Part shown: piece after piece, positions 1 through 8,652 of the stretch
How positions within the stretch are numbered: position 1 is the stretch's first letter
How the letters are laid out: every line of letters starts with the position of its first letter
Source of the DNA: JABJMC01 sp964473745
GTDB taxonomy: Bacteria; Patescibacteriota; Gracilibacteria; UBA1369; UBA12473
Assembly (NCBI GenBank): GCA_964473745.1
Contig: CAYYQE010000017.1
Span: 1 to 29,984, forward strand
Direction of reading: 5' to 3'
Length of the DNA: 29,984 bases
Notes under the pieces: model-generated
The model's input: the letters and a program-made list of their open reading frames with translations, nothing else
Told to the model about the DNA's origin: nothing
Database searches by the model: none
Made by a program: the position numbers and the translations under genes

Positions 1-219
1 GGTGACGACGGTGAACCCGGTGATGACGGCGAACCCGGTGATGACGGTGACGATGGTGAGGACGGCGAGCCCGGCGAGGGCGAGGACGGGGAACCTGGCG
101 AGGATGGTGAACCCGGTGACGATGAGGATGGCGAACCCGGTGAGGACGGTGACGATGGTGAGGATGGTGAGGATGGTGAACCTGGCGATGACGGTGAGCC
201 TGGCGATCCAGGCGAGCCT
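1..219 (+). repeat. Tandem Gly-X-Y coding repeat (collagen-like)
   Basis: Degenerate 9-base units of the type GGTGAcGAc/GGcGAaCCc repeat head to tail from the window edge to about base 219. In the coding frame they give Gly at nearly every third residue, with two short phase breaks (GEGEDG and GDDEDG). The tract is more G-rich than the DNA around it. Such tracts are prone to length change by slippage, and the true length is unknown because the window begins inside it. Confidence 0.85.
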
Positions 220-1602
220 CCTTCTGGGCCTGGTGGCACCGGTGGTGGCACTCCGGATGAATTCGAATATGAAGATGATCCAGATTTTGATCCGGAAAAA
301 GCTTTTGAAGAAATGTATGAAGAACTCAAAAATCACATCCCCGATGAAGACCCCTCTGAAGAAAAAATCGAAGAAGCGGCGCAACAAATCGAGGAAGAAG
401 ATGCCGAAAAAGAATCCTACACTGAACCAAATCCAGTGGAAGATATAGTGGATGAAAAATACCCAGACCTCCCCCCGGCTGAACGAGAAGACTTGATTCG
501 CTTTGTAAAATATTTCTTGCAGGAATGTGAGCGAATGAAACAAATCCCTAATGATCCTGATGACCCAGAAAATGAATTTTTAATTGATGCCCTGTACGAT
601 ATTTTGGATAAGGTAATTTCGCGCCGAATGATTGACCGAGAAATCCCACGCCACCCAGTTACCGAAGGCGAAATCCTTGTTGATCCGGTTCGTTTGCTTC
701 TTGACAACCTAGCTGGCTTACCCGAATCAGCATCTTGGCAAACAACTGAAATCGAAGAAGAACCAGAATTGCGAGTTGTTAAAATACGTCGCCGCAAAGT
801 CTTAGATGGTAGTGGCAGTATGGCCTCTGGGGGCAAAATTCAAGATCAACAATTAATAGAAGTTTTAGAAAACATCGCAACCGCGGATAAACAAAAAGAG
901 TTGGATGACCTTTCTGATGAATTGGAACAAGATTTGCGCTTAGAAACCGAAACTTGGCAGTTCGGTGTAACTGACCCCACAACAGGTCAACCTTTTAGTC
1001 GAATTAAAGCCCTTTCCTCAGACATGGATTTACTTGATCAAACTCTTACTTGGGTACGCTCCGGACAAGCATCCGGAGGAACAAATGATTACGATCCACT
1101 TAACGCGATTCGACAAGAACTAATTAGCGAGCACCGCGAACAACAAGCCGCTGATCCAGACGAACCAACCGTACTACACCGCATAAAAGCCGGTTATTTA
1201 ATTCGTGAATTAAATGCCTTGGAGGACTATGAAGAGGGCGATGAAGACGAACTAACCGATGATGAATTAATCCATTACGAAAACTTACAGGAAAAGAGAG
1301 AAGAATTTGAGGAGGAACTTGAGGAACTAACTGAAGAATTCCCAGATATTGAGCCCATGATTGAAGTTATTGAAGTTACGACTGATGGAGATAGTAATAG
1401 CGCCCGCCAAGTGCAGGAAATTATTGATAATCTTCGGGAAAACGGAGTGATTGTTATTGCTTACGGATTAAAGAGTGATAAGGCCGAAAGAACCTATCGT
1501 AACCTTCATAATCCAGCTGAAGGTGGCCATTATTGTCGAAATCTTTTGGAGTACGTGGCCCAGAAAAGAATTGCTTGGAAAAACGTCCTTGACAAAGTTT
1601 AA
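1..1602 (+). CDS. VWA-domain protein with acidic collagen-like N-terminal tract (5' partial)
   Basis: The reading frame is open from base 1, so the start lies outside the window. The first 73 or so visible residues are a nearly regular Gly-X-Y tract rich in Asp, Glu and Pro (GDDGEPG-type), followed by a Pro/Gly linker and an acidic helical region. A von Willebrand factor A domain follows: the metal-binding MIDAS motif is visible as DGSGS (bases 805-819), a later SGGTND and then TTDGD (near 1380). VWA domains bind partners through a divalent metal and are commonly paired with MoxR-type AAA+ ATPases, which is the next gene. The C-terminus is rich in Glu. I see no membrane segment or sorting signal in the visible part, and secretion cannot be judged without the N-terminus. 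The ATG at 313 is internal, because in-frame coding sequence continues upstream without interruption. Confident in the VWA call; cellular role unknown. Confidence 0.85.
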   Translation, partial: GDDGEPGDDGEPGDDGDDGEDGEPGEGEDGEPGEDGEPGDDEDGEPGEDGDDGEDGEDGEPGDDGEPGDPGEPPSGPGGTGGGTPDEFEYEDDPDFDPEKAFEEMYEELKNHIPDEDPSEEKIEEAAQQIEEEDAEKESYTEPNPVEDIVDEKYPDLPPAEREDLIRFVKYFLQECERMKQIPNDPDDPENEFLIDALYDILDKVISRRMIDREIPRHPVTEGEILVDPVRLLLDNLAGLPESASWQTTEIEEEPELRVVKIRRRKVLDGSGSMASGGKIQDQQLIEVLENIATADKQKELDDLSDELEQDLRLETETWQFGVTDPTTGQPFSRIKALSSDMDLLDQTLTWVRSGQASGGTNDYDPLNAIRQELISEHREQQAADPDEPTVLHRIKAGYLIRELNALEDYEEGDEDELTDDELIHYENLQEKREEFEEELEELTEEFPDIEPMIEVIEVTTDGDSNSARQVQEIIDNLRENGVIVIAYGLKSDKAERTYRNLHNPAEGGHYCRNLLEYVAQKRIAWKNVLDKV

Positions 1603-1616
1603 TTTATCATTATAAT
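1589..1616 (+). promoter_or_regulatory. Sigma-70-type promoter for the AAA+ ATPase gene
   Basis: A perfect -35 (TTGACA, 1589-1594) and a perfect -10 (TATAAT, 1611-1616) are separated by 16 bases. Transcription should begin near 1623, about 30 bases before the ATG at 1655. The -35 lies inside the last codons of the VWA gene, so the ATPase can be transcribed apart from it. Confidence 0.75.
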
Positions 1617-1654
1617 GGCAAACCTTTACCTTATTTCACCTTACCACCCACCCC

Positions 1655-3832
1655 ATGCCAGCAGCTAACCCTGCGCCTTCTGAAGCGCAAGAACCATCAA
1701 CTCCTGACGCCTTTGGCTCCTCTGTAGTCGGTACGGCAATTAATCGTGCTTTGGCAAAAAGTGGCGACGTTGAACAAGTTGAGCTACCACCGGACGAAGT
1801 AATGATTAATGTTTTTAAGTTTAGGGCGTTACTGGCTAAACTGCGCGTTCTGAAACCTAATGGCAACTCAGAAGCGTTGGATATTAACGATGATGTGCAG
1901 GCTGTTTTAGATCCCGACATTATCGAAGAAATAGAAGTTGAAGAAAACCCAGAGCTAGCCATACACCGTGAGTTCAAAGAAACTCAAGCCGAACTTGTAA
2001 AACTGGCCCAAATCCCACAAGTCCTACAAGCTTACAAAGACATCTACAACTCTGTTTATAAAACTATTCAACAAGCTAAAACCGCCTGTGATTTATATTG
2101 GGATCGTCATGATTTGTCACCAACAGAAAAAATGGCCCTAGTACGCCAAATAAGCCGTTTATTAGAAACTCTTATTAGCTGGTGTGATGAGGAAACACAA
2201 AACACTCATAACCAAGTAGCCCGTGAAGGAGGCAACTATTCCCAAAGTGCGGAGGACGTTTTACGCAAACTCCAAAACTATCGAAACCGGTGTACTGAAC
2301 AATTACAGCGTATTAAAAATACTGATGAAGAGGCGCTTATTCAGCTTAGACAAGACGAAATTACTATGGATCGCGGCCGCCTTAATCGTCGTATCCCAAA
2401 AGGGGCGGAAGACCGTTTAAAAGAAATGATTGGTGCCAGATATATTGTCACCAAAAGTCGTGAAAAACTTTTGTTCGGGCATTCTAAAGGATCACCAGGT
2501 GAAGAATTAGAACTTTCAAATTCTATTATGAGTTGTTTGCGCGTCCGCCAAAACGTGGAGCTCTATGGCCCCACCGGAACGGGAAAATCTCATTTAGCTA
2601 TTCACGCCGCCAAATTGTTTAGCGGAAAAGATCCTTATCCTATTTCTGGTAGTGAAGGGGTTGGGATTCATCACTTTTTAGGAAGCGCCTCCGACGTGGG
2701 CAAACGTAATGAAGGAGGCCTAATTACTTGTTTAAAAGAAGGACGTGTTTTGCTTATCGACGAAGATAATAAAATCAGAAAAGGAGTTCTGGATATAATC
2801 AAACTAGCACTCTCTCTAAAACCAGGAGATGTATATCTTCACCAGGAGACTGGGGAACAAATTATTGTCCCGCCTACTTTTGGGATTATAGTGACCCGAA
2901 ATGAGAAAGACAAAAAGCACCATAAGACCGTTAATGATTTATCGCCTGAATATCGTCGTGAATTTTCTGATGGTTCATTTGAGGTGCCTTATTTCCCACC
3001 AGATGAGATTTATGACCACTTCTTAATACCAAAACTTTCAACTGATGAAGGACGAATTCATGCTTCAATGAAAGACGTTGGTGGTAAAGCTGATGACCCT
3101 AATAGTTTAAGCCCGCTGGTGGCTTTTACTCAGGCCTGTGAAGAAGTCCAAGACCAATACTGTACTCAAGATAGGGATGGGTTAAGAGGAGGAGTATTTG
3201 ATTCTGGCTGGGAAATGCAGATCTTTAAACTCTGGCAAGAGGCCCGTATTAGCACTGGTTGTAGTTTATTAGAATTCCTAGAGTTCAAACTTTTGGATAA
3301 AGTTAAAACACCTGGTGTAAGGGACGCTGATCGCAAAAAAATCATTGAAATACTAATTAGAAAAGGCTTTTTCTCAGATAAAACTGAGGCTGATTTTGCC
3401 ACGTTAGGCAGTCCAGATGCGGTTACTGATCAAGACCTAGAAGACTGGAGAAGGGGCACCACCGCAATCTTTGCTGAAAGTTCTGGGAGAGAGTTTATGG
3501 ATGCCCACACTGTTGCCTCGCTTGATCCGTGGGACAATAGGGAGACGGAATATATTCCGCCTCAACATGAGAATGAGATCCAAGCTTTTAAAGATCAATA
3601 TCTTGATTTTTGTGGAAGAGCTAGTATTACCCCAATTCATTTTGACGCCTATTCATTGGGGCAGCGAAAAGCCGATGTTTTAAAAAGCATCCGTGATTAT
3701 GTAGAAACATGCCCAGAAAGTGAAGACAGAAACGAGGCTCTGGATTTGCTAAGCGATGTTGATCTAACCGACGAAGACAACTTGGGTTTTACTAATGAAG
3801 TTCACGAGGTTTTCGGGATGAGTCTGCAATAA
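1655..3832 (+). CDS. AAA+ ATPase, MoxR/dynein-related (AAA_5-like)
   Basis: A 725-residue protein, about twice the usual MoxR length. Residues 1-250 are mostly helical with no domain I recognise. The AAA+ core begins near residue 280: Walker A GPTGTGKS (305-312), Walker B VLLIDEDN (365-372) and a sensor-1-like IIVTRN (411-416). The remaining 270 or so residues after the core are unassigned. MoxR-type ATPases act as remodelling chaperones and usually work with a VWA protein, here encoded just upstream with a 52-base gap that contains a promoter. The start at 1655 follows a pyrimidine-rich leader (ACCACCCACCCC) with no Shine-Dalgarno sequence. The gene ends one base before the stop of the converging PPDK-like gene. 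The ATPase call is secure; substrate and subfamily are not. Confidence 0.85.
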   Translation: MPAANPAPSEAQEPSTPDAFGSSVVGTAINRALAKSGDVEQVELPPDEVMINVFKFRALLAKLRVLKPNGNSEALDINDDVQAVLDPDIIEEIEVEENPELAIHREFKETQAELVKLAQIPQVLQAYKDIYNSVYKTIQQAKTACDLYWDRHDLSPTEKMALVRQISRLLETLISWCDEETQNTHNQVAREGGNYSQSAEDVLRKLQNYRNRCTEQLQRIKNTDEEALIQLRQDEITMDRGRLNRRIPKGAEDRLKEMIGARYIVTKSREKLLFGHSKGSPGEELELSNSIMSCLRVRQNVELYGPTGTGKSHLAIHAAKLFSGKDPYPISGSEGVGIHHFLGSASDVGKRNEGGLITCLKEGRVLLIDEDNKIRKGVLDIIKLALSLKPGDVYLHQETGEQIIVPPTFGIIVTRNEKDKKHHKTVNDLSPEYRREFSDGSFEVPYFPPDEIYDHFLIPKLSTDEGRIHASMKDVGGKADDPNSLSPLVAFTQACEEVQDQYCTQDRDGLRGGVFDSGWEMQIFKLWQEARISTGCSLLEFLEFKLLDKVKTPGVRDADRKKIIEILIRKGFFSDKTEADFATLGSPDAVTDQDLEDWRRGTTAIFAESSGREFMDAHTVASLDPWDNRETEYIPPQHENEIQAFKDQYLDFCGRASITPIHFDAYSLGQRKADVLKSIRDYVETCPESEDRNEALDLLSDVDLTDEDNLGFTNEVHEVFGMSLQ

Positions 3833-3833
3833 C

Positions 3834-6827
3834 TTAATTCAATGATTCCTCGGGGGACTCCTCCATTAACTCTTTAATCGCTGCTTTAGCACGTAAAAAA
3901 ACCGCATTCCTTTCTTGCATTAACAAAATCCCCATTCTCCCCTGATAAACACAGCCATCATTCCCATCAATTGTTACAAAATCTCCCTCTTTAAAACGTT
4001 TACCACCAATTACTACTCGATCTTCTTCTTCCTCAAAAGGCACGCTCACAATACACGGCAATTTTCCGATTGAAACAATCGCAGCGTGTGAAGTTGCACC
4101 ACCCTCTTCCGAAATATAACCTACAATTCCACTCTGACTAGTAATATCACGCGGAACATTACTGCGTGTTAAATAAATTACTTTTTCATCCGGGAATTGT
4201 TCTAATCCATCTTCACTAAAAACTAATCGCCCACAAGCAGCTCCACCACTAATTGGCTCCCCACTAGCAATGGGCGTACTAGCGTTTTTAGAGGCCTGAC
4301 TGATGTAAGTACGAAGGAGTGGCCGCTGTACAAAAGCACTAGTTCGATTAATAAGTGCTTCCCGCGAGATAATTCCTTTTTCAAAAAAACGATGAGAAAC
4401 AATTACCAGGGCCATAGGTGACAAACGCAAACGGCGAGTTTGCAAAATAACTAATTCCCCATCGCGAACCCCAAATTCAACGTCATTAGCATTGCTATAA
4501 CGAACTTCTAAAGTCCGGGCTAAATTTGTTAACTGATCGTGCGCCTCTGGATATTCCCGACGAAACATTTTGCGAGCCATTGGTTCAATTGTCCCTCCCA
4601 CTAAATCTTCTCCAAACTGATGAACAAATTCAATTTTCCCCTTCCCACCATCTTTTGGATCACGAGTTAACATTACTCCAGAGCAATCAAAACGAGATAA
4701 AATCGGATAGCATTCTTGAACTAAACAGGCGCTCTCGTATTTGGGGGGGATATGTTGACGGTCTACTACTCGTTGCACTGCTGGTTTATGAAAAGATTGA
4801 AAAACCGCTAAAATGGAATTCCATAATTGTGCGTAAGGATCATCTGGGATAGGGACACGGGCTTTTAATTCAGCAATTGCAGTTTGCATTTTTTCAATAT
4901 CGTTACCACAAAGATCAAAAACATGTTCGACCCCCATAGCGGCTAATAATCTTGGTTTTGTGACATTCAAAACATCCTCGGCATAGTTAAAAATAAACCT
5001 AATATAAGCGTGATAAGCGCGGGGCGGTTCAGGCAAGGTAGCGGCCCAGCCTTCCACGATCTCATTATTAAGACCAATGTGGGCCACGGTCGATAGTAGC
5101 CCGGGGATAGACACGATTGCGCCAGATCGAGTTGCTAGAATTAAAGGGTTATCTGGATCCCCAAATTTTTTCCCAGTTCGCGTTTCTAAAACTGGAATTT
5201 CATCAAATACCATTTTTTTCATTTGTTTTAAGGCAGCGAAATTGCCGCGCACATTTGGCCATGTTTGCGGACTTAACCCAAAGCCTTTTGGCACGTCTAT
5301 ATCTGTTAATTCTCCATCTAAAATCATTCGTGATATTTCGGCTTGGGAGGCACCCTTCCCACCCATCAAAGCAGAGTCGCGCGCATCTTGTTCAGTTTCG
5401 GTCCAATCTGGGCCAAAGCGAAAAATTGCTTTTTCTAACTGAAATTCATGTCCAAGTTCTTCGGCGCGCTGAATAGCGCGTATAACCTGCGCCATATCTT
5501 GACCGTCTCCCCTTCCAAGATAATCTCTTAAATGATCTAGTAAATTGCTTAAAAGATGGGTGGTTTTTTCGCGGACCATATCATTTACCAATCTGTTTTT
5601 AACTTGCTCTGAATTGTAAATATCTGACCCTTGTAAGATTTCGCCAGCTCGATCTTTAGTCTTGGAAAGATAACCCACTAATTCCCAATTCATTTCTTGG
5701 ATGATGGCCATTACTTTTTCTAGTTTTAAAGAAACTTCACCACTAGCTAAAATTTCGCGTAAACGAAAAGAAAACCTTCCTAAATTTTTGGTCCCCTGGC
5801 CAGTCGCTCGTGCACAAAGATCTAAATCAACTAGAGTCCAAAGTGCGGCTTCAAAATTCTCATCATTTACTTCTTTAAAGTCCACATTAACTTTATTGGT
5901 GTAGTAGATAACTGAGAGATTTTCTAAGATCGAATCTAAAACCATTAAACGAAAAATAGCCTGCCCTGGCGAATTTTCAGACTGCATCAAACCGTGAATT
6001 GCCTTACCCAAATGATAACGAGTTAAACCAAAATGCGTCCCCTCTAGTCGGCTGCTTTCTAGCTGCTCTAAATCCTCCTGCAAACGTCCAAGAAACGCTC
6101 GACCGACCTCAAATCTCTCTAAAAAACGTAGTGAGGGCTGAACTATTTTTCTAATTTCGGCAATAGCGTCCTGGATGAAAGCCTCGGCCTCGTGAGCCTG
6201 GCCATCATTAATTCTCTTTCCCCAAATTAATTGAAGTTGTTCGCGGAGTTTAAGTAATTCTTGGTAAACTGGTGAGGTTCTTTCGGCCTGTTTTTGTTCA
6301 GGACTAGCCATTATCCATCGACCAGACACCGGACTCGAATTTCTACAACCATCAAGGTAATCTTCTAATTCATTAATTGATTTGATAGCACCCACCGAAA
6401 GCCTTCTATGAATTTGTTGCCGAATATCGCCAGCCACATTATGAAAAGGATCATCAGCGGGCCGCCCACCAGGTTGTCCGCCTTCATCATAATCTGCACT
6501 AACTTCGCGGATATGACCAATATCTAAACCGAAAACATCGATTTTAGGCATTACTTCTACTAATTCTCGCAGCCACGGATAAACTTCGCTTAAACCTTCT
6601 CCTGAATAATGGTCTAAAATTTGGACTAGGAGGGGCTCGATTCGGGCAACGACCTCATCCCCCTCGGCGGTCGTTGAACTACGTAAATCACGGTCAACGC
6701 GAATACGAACCACGGCGTTACCAAGCCCTCGCACTAATTGTTCTGGAGGTGCTTCTTGTAACTCTTTTAAAAGGGTACAAATATCATCCGATGATTCAGG
6801 GAAAGCCGGAGCTTCGAGTGGTTGCAT
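3834..6827 (-). CDS. PPDK/PEP-synthase-like phosphotransferase lacking the PEP-binding barrel
   Basis: A 997-residue protein. Residues 1-470 are largely helical and match no family I know. Residues 487-800 resemble the ATP-grasp domain of pyruvate phosphate dikinase: LMGGKGAS (487-494), the SGAIVSIPG segment (568-576), TRDPKDGGKG (721-730), FGEDLVGGTIEP (738-749) and the closing DGELVILQTR (789-798). Residues 855-965 are the swivelling phospho-histidine domain, with GGATSHAAIV (909-918) and the phosphorylatable His914. The protein stops soon after, so the C-terminal TIM barrel that binds PEP/pyruvate in true PPDK and PEP synthase is missing. This suggests that phosphate is passed to another acceptor, as in rifampin phosphotransferase or dikinases, or to a separate protein. 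The gene converges on the VWA/AAA+ pair. The family call is firm; the substrate is unknown. Confidence 0.8.
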   Translation of the reverse strand: MQPLEAPAFPESSDDICTLLKELQEAPPEQLVRGLGNAVVRIRVDRDLRSSTTAEGDEVVARIEPLLVQILDHYSGEGLSEVYPWLRELVEVMPKIDVFGLDIGHIREVSADYDEGGQPGGRPADDPFHNVAGDIRQQIHRRLSVGAIKSINELEDYLDGCRNSSPVSGRWIMASPEQKQAERTSPVYQELLKLREQLQLIWGKRINDGQAHEAEAFIQDAIAEIRKIVQPSLRFLERFEVGRAFLGRLQEDLEQLESSRLEGTHFGLTRYHLGKAIHGLMQSENSPGQAIFRLMVLDSILENLSVIYYTNKVNVDFKEVNDENFEAALWTLVDLDLCARATGQGTKNLGRFSFRLREILASGEVSLKLEKVMAIIQEMNWELVGYLSKTKDRAGEILQGSDIYNSEQVKNRLVNDMVREKTTHLLSNLLDHLRDYLGRGDGQDMAQVIRAIQRAEELGHEFQLEKAIFRFGPDWTETEQDARDSALMGGKGASQAEISRMILDGELTDIDVPKGFGLSPQTWPNVRGNFAALKQMKKMVFDEIPVLETRTGKKFGDPDNPLILATRSGAIVSIPGLLSTVAHIGLNNEIVEGWAATLPEPPRAYHAYIRFIFNYAEDVLNVTKPRLLAAMGVEHVFDLCGNDIEKMQTAIAELKARVPIPDDPYAQLWNSILAVFQSFHKPAVQRVVDRQHIPPKYESACLVQECYPILSRFDCSGVMLTRDPKDGGKGKIEFVHQFGEDLVGGTIEPMARKMFRREYPEAHDQLTNLARTLEVRYSNANDVEFGVRDGELVILQTRRLRLSPMALVIVSHRFFEKGIISREALINRTSAFVQRPLLRTYISQASKNASTPIASGEPISGGAACGRLVFSEDGLEQFPDEKVIYLTRSNVPRDITSQSGIVGYISEEGGATSHAAIVSIGKLPCIVSVPFEEEEDRVVIGGKRFKEGDFVTIDGNDGCVYQGRMGILLMQERNAVFLRAKAAIKELMEESPEESLN

Positions 6828-6848
6828 TCAAGTAATTTTAAGGAATGA

Positions 6849-6877
6849 ATTATAGATTATTTGTATAAAAATAGCAA
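6849..6877 (-). promoter_or_regulatory. Promoter for the PPDK-like gene
   Basis: Read on the minus strand, a -35 TTGCTA (6877-6872), a 17-base spacer and a perfect -10 TATAAT (6854-6849) lie just upstream of the ATG at 6827. It is interleaved with the promoter of the divergent Cys-rich gene. Confidence 0.7.
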
Positions 6878-6890
6878 TCTCCGCTATCAT
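6861..6890 (+). promoter_or_regulatory. Promoter for the Cys-rich protein gene
   Basis: A -35-like TTGTAT (6861-6866), an 18-base spacer and a -10 TATCAT (6885-6890) place the start of transcription near 6897, giving a leader of only about 16 bases. It overlaps the divergent promoter on the other strand, so the two genes may compete for polymerase. Confidence 0.5.
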
Positions 6891-6912
6891 AAGGCTACTT
6901 TAACTTCCCCCC

Positions 6913-8598
6913 ATGCAAAAAGCTTGTCAAACCTGTGCCACTCAATACGAAATCCCTCCCGAAGACCTTGATTTTTATGACCGTGTTTCGCCAACTTTTA
7001 ATGGTCAAAAATACTTGATTCCGCCACCAGATTTATGTCGAGATTGTCGCTTAAAACACTTGTTTGTGTGGCGCAATGAACGAGGCTTACACAGCCGCAA
7101 ATGCGACTTAACCAATGAGCCAATTATTTCTTGGATTTCTCCTGAAAAACCACAACCCGTTTACAAAAAAGAAGCCTGGTGGAGTGATAAATGGGACGCG
7201 CGCGACTATGGCCGCGATATTGATTTTAGTAAGCCGTTTTTCCCACAACTAAAAGCGCTGATTGATGAAGTCCCGTGGCTTGATTTACTGGTGGACAAAA
7301 CCTATAACAGTGACTACGCCAACTTTTGCAATAACATCAAAGACTGCTATTTAATTTACGCTACCAACAACTCGCAGGACTGTTATTACGTGAGCTACAT
7401 GTGGGGATGCAATGACTGCGTGGATTGTCTTCAGGGATTTGACTCGGAGCTTTGTTACGAATGTAATGACATTAGCAAATGCTACAGTTGCCAATATTGT
7501 CGTAACTGCGCTAATTGTACAGACTGCAAATTTTGTGAAAACTGCCAAAGCTGCACTGATTGTTTTGGCTGTGTAAACCTGGTTGGCAAAAAATATCACT
7601 ACATGAATCAGCCGCTTTCCAAGGAAGAATACGAACAAAAAATGACGGAAATTAAGCTTGATTCTTATGAGCAAGTTGAACGCGGAAAAGAGTATTTTGC
7701 AGCGCACCGTTTAAAACACCCGATGCGCGCTTCTAAGGTCACGCAATGTGAAAACTGTACTGGTGATTTCTTGAAAAATTCCAAAAATACGCTGGATGCT
7801 TTTGATACTAGTGGAGCCGAGGATTGCAAACGAATGTGGCTCGGAAGTGGCCCACTCAAAGACTGCCAAGATGTGATTGGGGTTGAAGAAACAGAATTAG
7901 GTTATGCCTCGGTAGTGGTGGGGGTTCCCTCCATGAAAACTGCTTTTTGTATGTATGTTTGGAATGGGGTGAATGATGTTTATTATTCTGTGCTTTCACC
8001 AGGTTCAAAAAACTGTTTTGGCTGTGCCGGATTGCATAAAGGTCGTTACGCGATCCTGAATAAGGAATACTCCAAAGAAGAATACGAAATTATGGCCGCG
8101 CGCTTAGTTGAACATATGAAAGAAACCGGTGAGTGGGGACAATTTTTGCCACCCGAACTTTCCCCTTTTGCTTATAACGAAACCTTGGCTAATGAGTTTT
8201 TCCCACTATCACGCGAACAGGCTAAAAAAGAAGGTTATAAATGGACAAATTACGAGGCTCCAAACCCGCAAGTTGGTGAAACTAAATCCGCGCAAGATCT
8301 CCCAGACAGCATTCAAGACGTCCCGGACAACGCTCTAAACTGGATAATTAAATGCACTGTAACTGGCAAACCATTCAAAATCACAGCCCAAGAACTTAAG
8401 TATTATCGCCAGCACGGACTTCCCCTTCCCCGCAAACACCCGGACCAACGCCACAAAGAACGCAGTTCATTCCGCAATCCCCCAAAGCTTTATGATCGCA
8501 CTTGTGCCAAAACCGGAGCTCTTATAAAAACCGCCTACCCCCCAGACCGCCCAGAGATTGTGTGGAGCGAAGAGGCGTACTTGAAGGAGTTTTATTAA
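6913..8598 (+). CDS. Cys-rich, zinc-ribbon-type protein of unknown function
   Basis: A 561-residue protein with no signal peptide or membrane segment. The N-terminus has a probable treble-clef or ribbon zinc site (C5xxC8 with C42xxC45). Residues 139-220 are extremely Cys-rich, ending in eleven cysteines spaced exactly three residues apart (C190 to C220). Two related modules follow the Cys-rich parts: KYHYMNQPLSKEEYEQ (near 228) and GRYAILNKEYSKEEYE (near 377), which points to an internal duplication. The C-terminus has further isolated CxxTG pairs (IKCTVTGKPF and RTCAKTGALI) that look like more zinc sites. I associate proteins of this kind with Patescibacteria, where they are often mislabelled; I cannot confirm that here. 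The start follows CTTCCCCCC with no Shine-Dalgarno sequence. Metal binding is a strong inference; function is unknown. Confidence 0.75.
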   Translation: MQKACQTCATQYEIPPEDLDFYDRVSPTFNGQKYLIPPPDLCRDCRLKHLFVWRNERGLHSRKCDLTNEPIISWISPEKPQPVYKKEAWWSDKWDARDYGRDIDFSKPFFPQLKALIDEVPWLDLLVDKTYNSDYANFCNNIKDCYLIYATNNSQDCYYVSYMWGCNDCVDCLQGFDSELCYECNDISKCYSCQYCRNCANCTDCKFCENCQSCTDCFGCVNLVGKKYHYMNQPLSKEEYEQKMTEIKLDSYEQVERGKEYFAAHRLKHPMRASKVTQCENCTGDFLKNSKNTLDAFDTSGAEDCKRMWLGSGPLKDCQDVIGVEETELGYASVVVGVPSMKTAFCMYVWNGVNDVYYSVLSPGSKNCFGCAGLHKGRYAILNKEYSKEEYEIMAARLVEHMKETGEWGQFLPPELSPFAYNETLANEFFPLSREQAKKEGYKWTNYEAPNPQVGETKSAQDLPDSIQDVPDNALNWIIKCTVTGKPFKITAQELKYYRQHGLPLPRKHPDQRHKERSSFRNPPKLYDRTCAKTGALIKTAYPPDRPEIVWSEEAYLKEFY

Positions 8599-8652
8599 GC
8601 AATGGGGCTTTTTATAGACGGATATTTTGTAGATTTTGTCTAGGTTAACAGA

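Noticed and set aside
2..448. Open frame of 148 codons at the left edge
   Set aside because: It is a shadow of the Gly-X-Y coding repeat in another frame. The frame through base 1 leads without a break into the VWA domain and has the expected Gly periodicity.
3834..6827. True pyruvate phosphate dikinase or PEP synthase
   Set aside because: The C-terminal PEP/pyruvate-binding barrel is missing, and the protein ends soon after the phospho-His domain.
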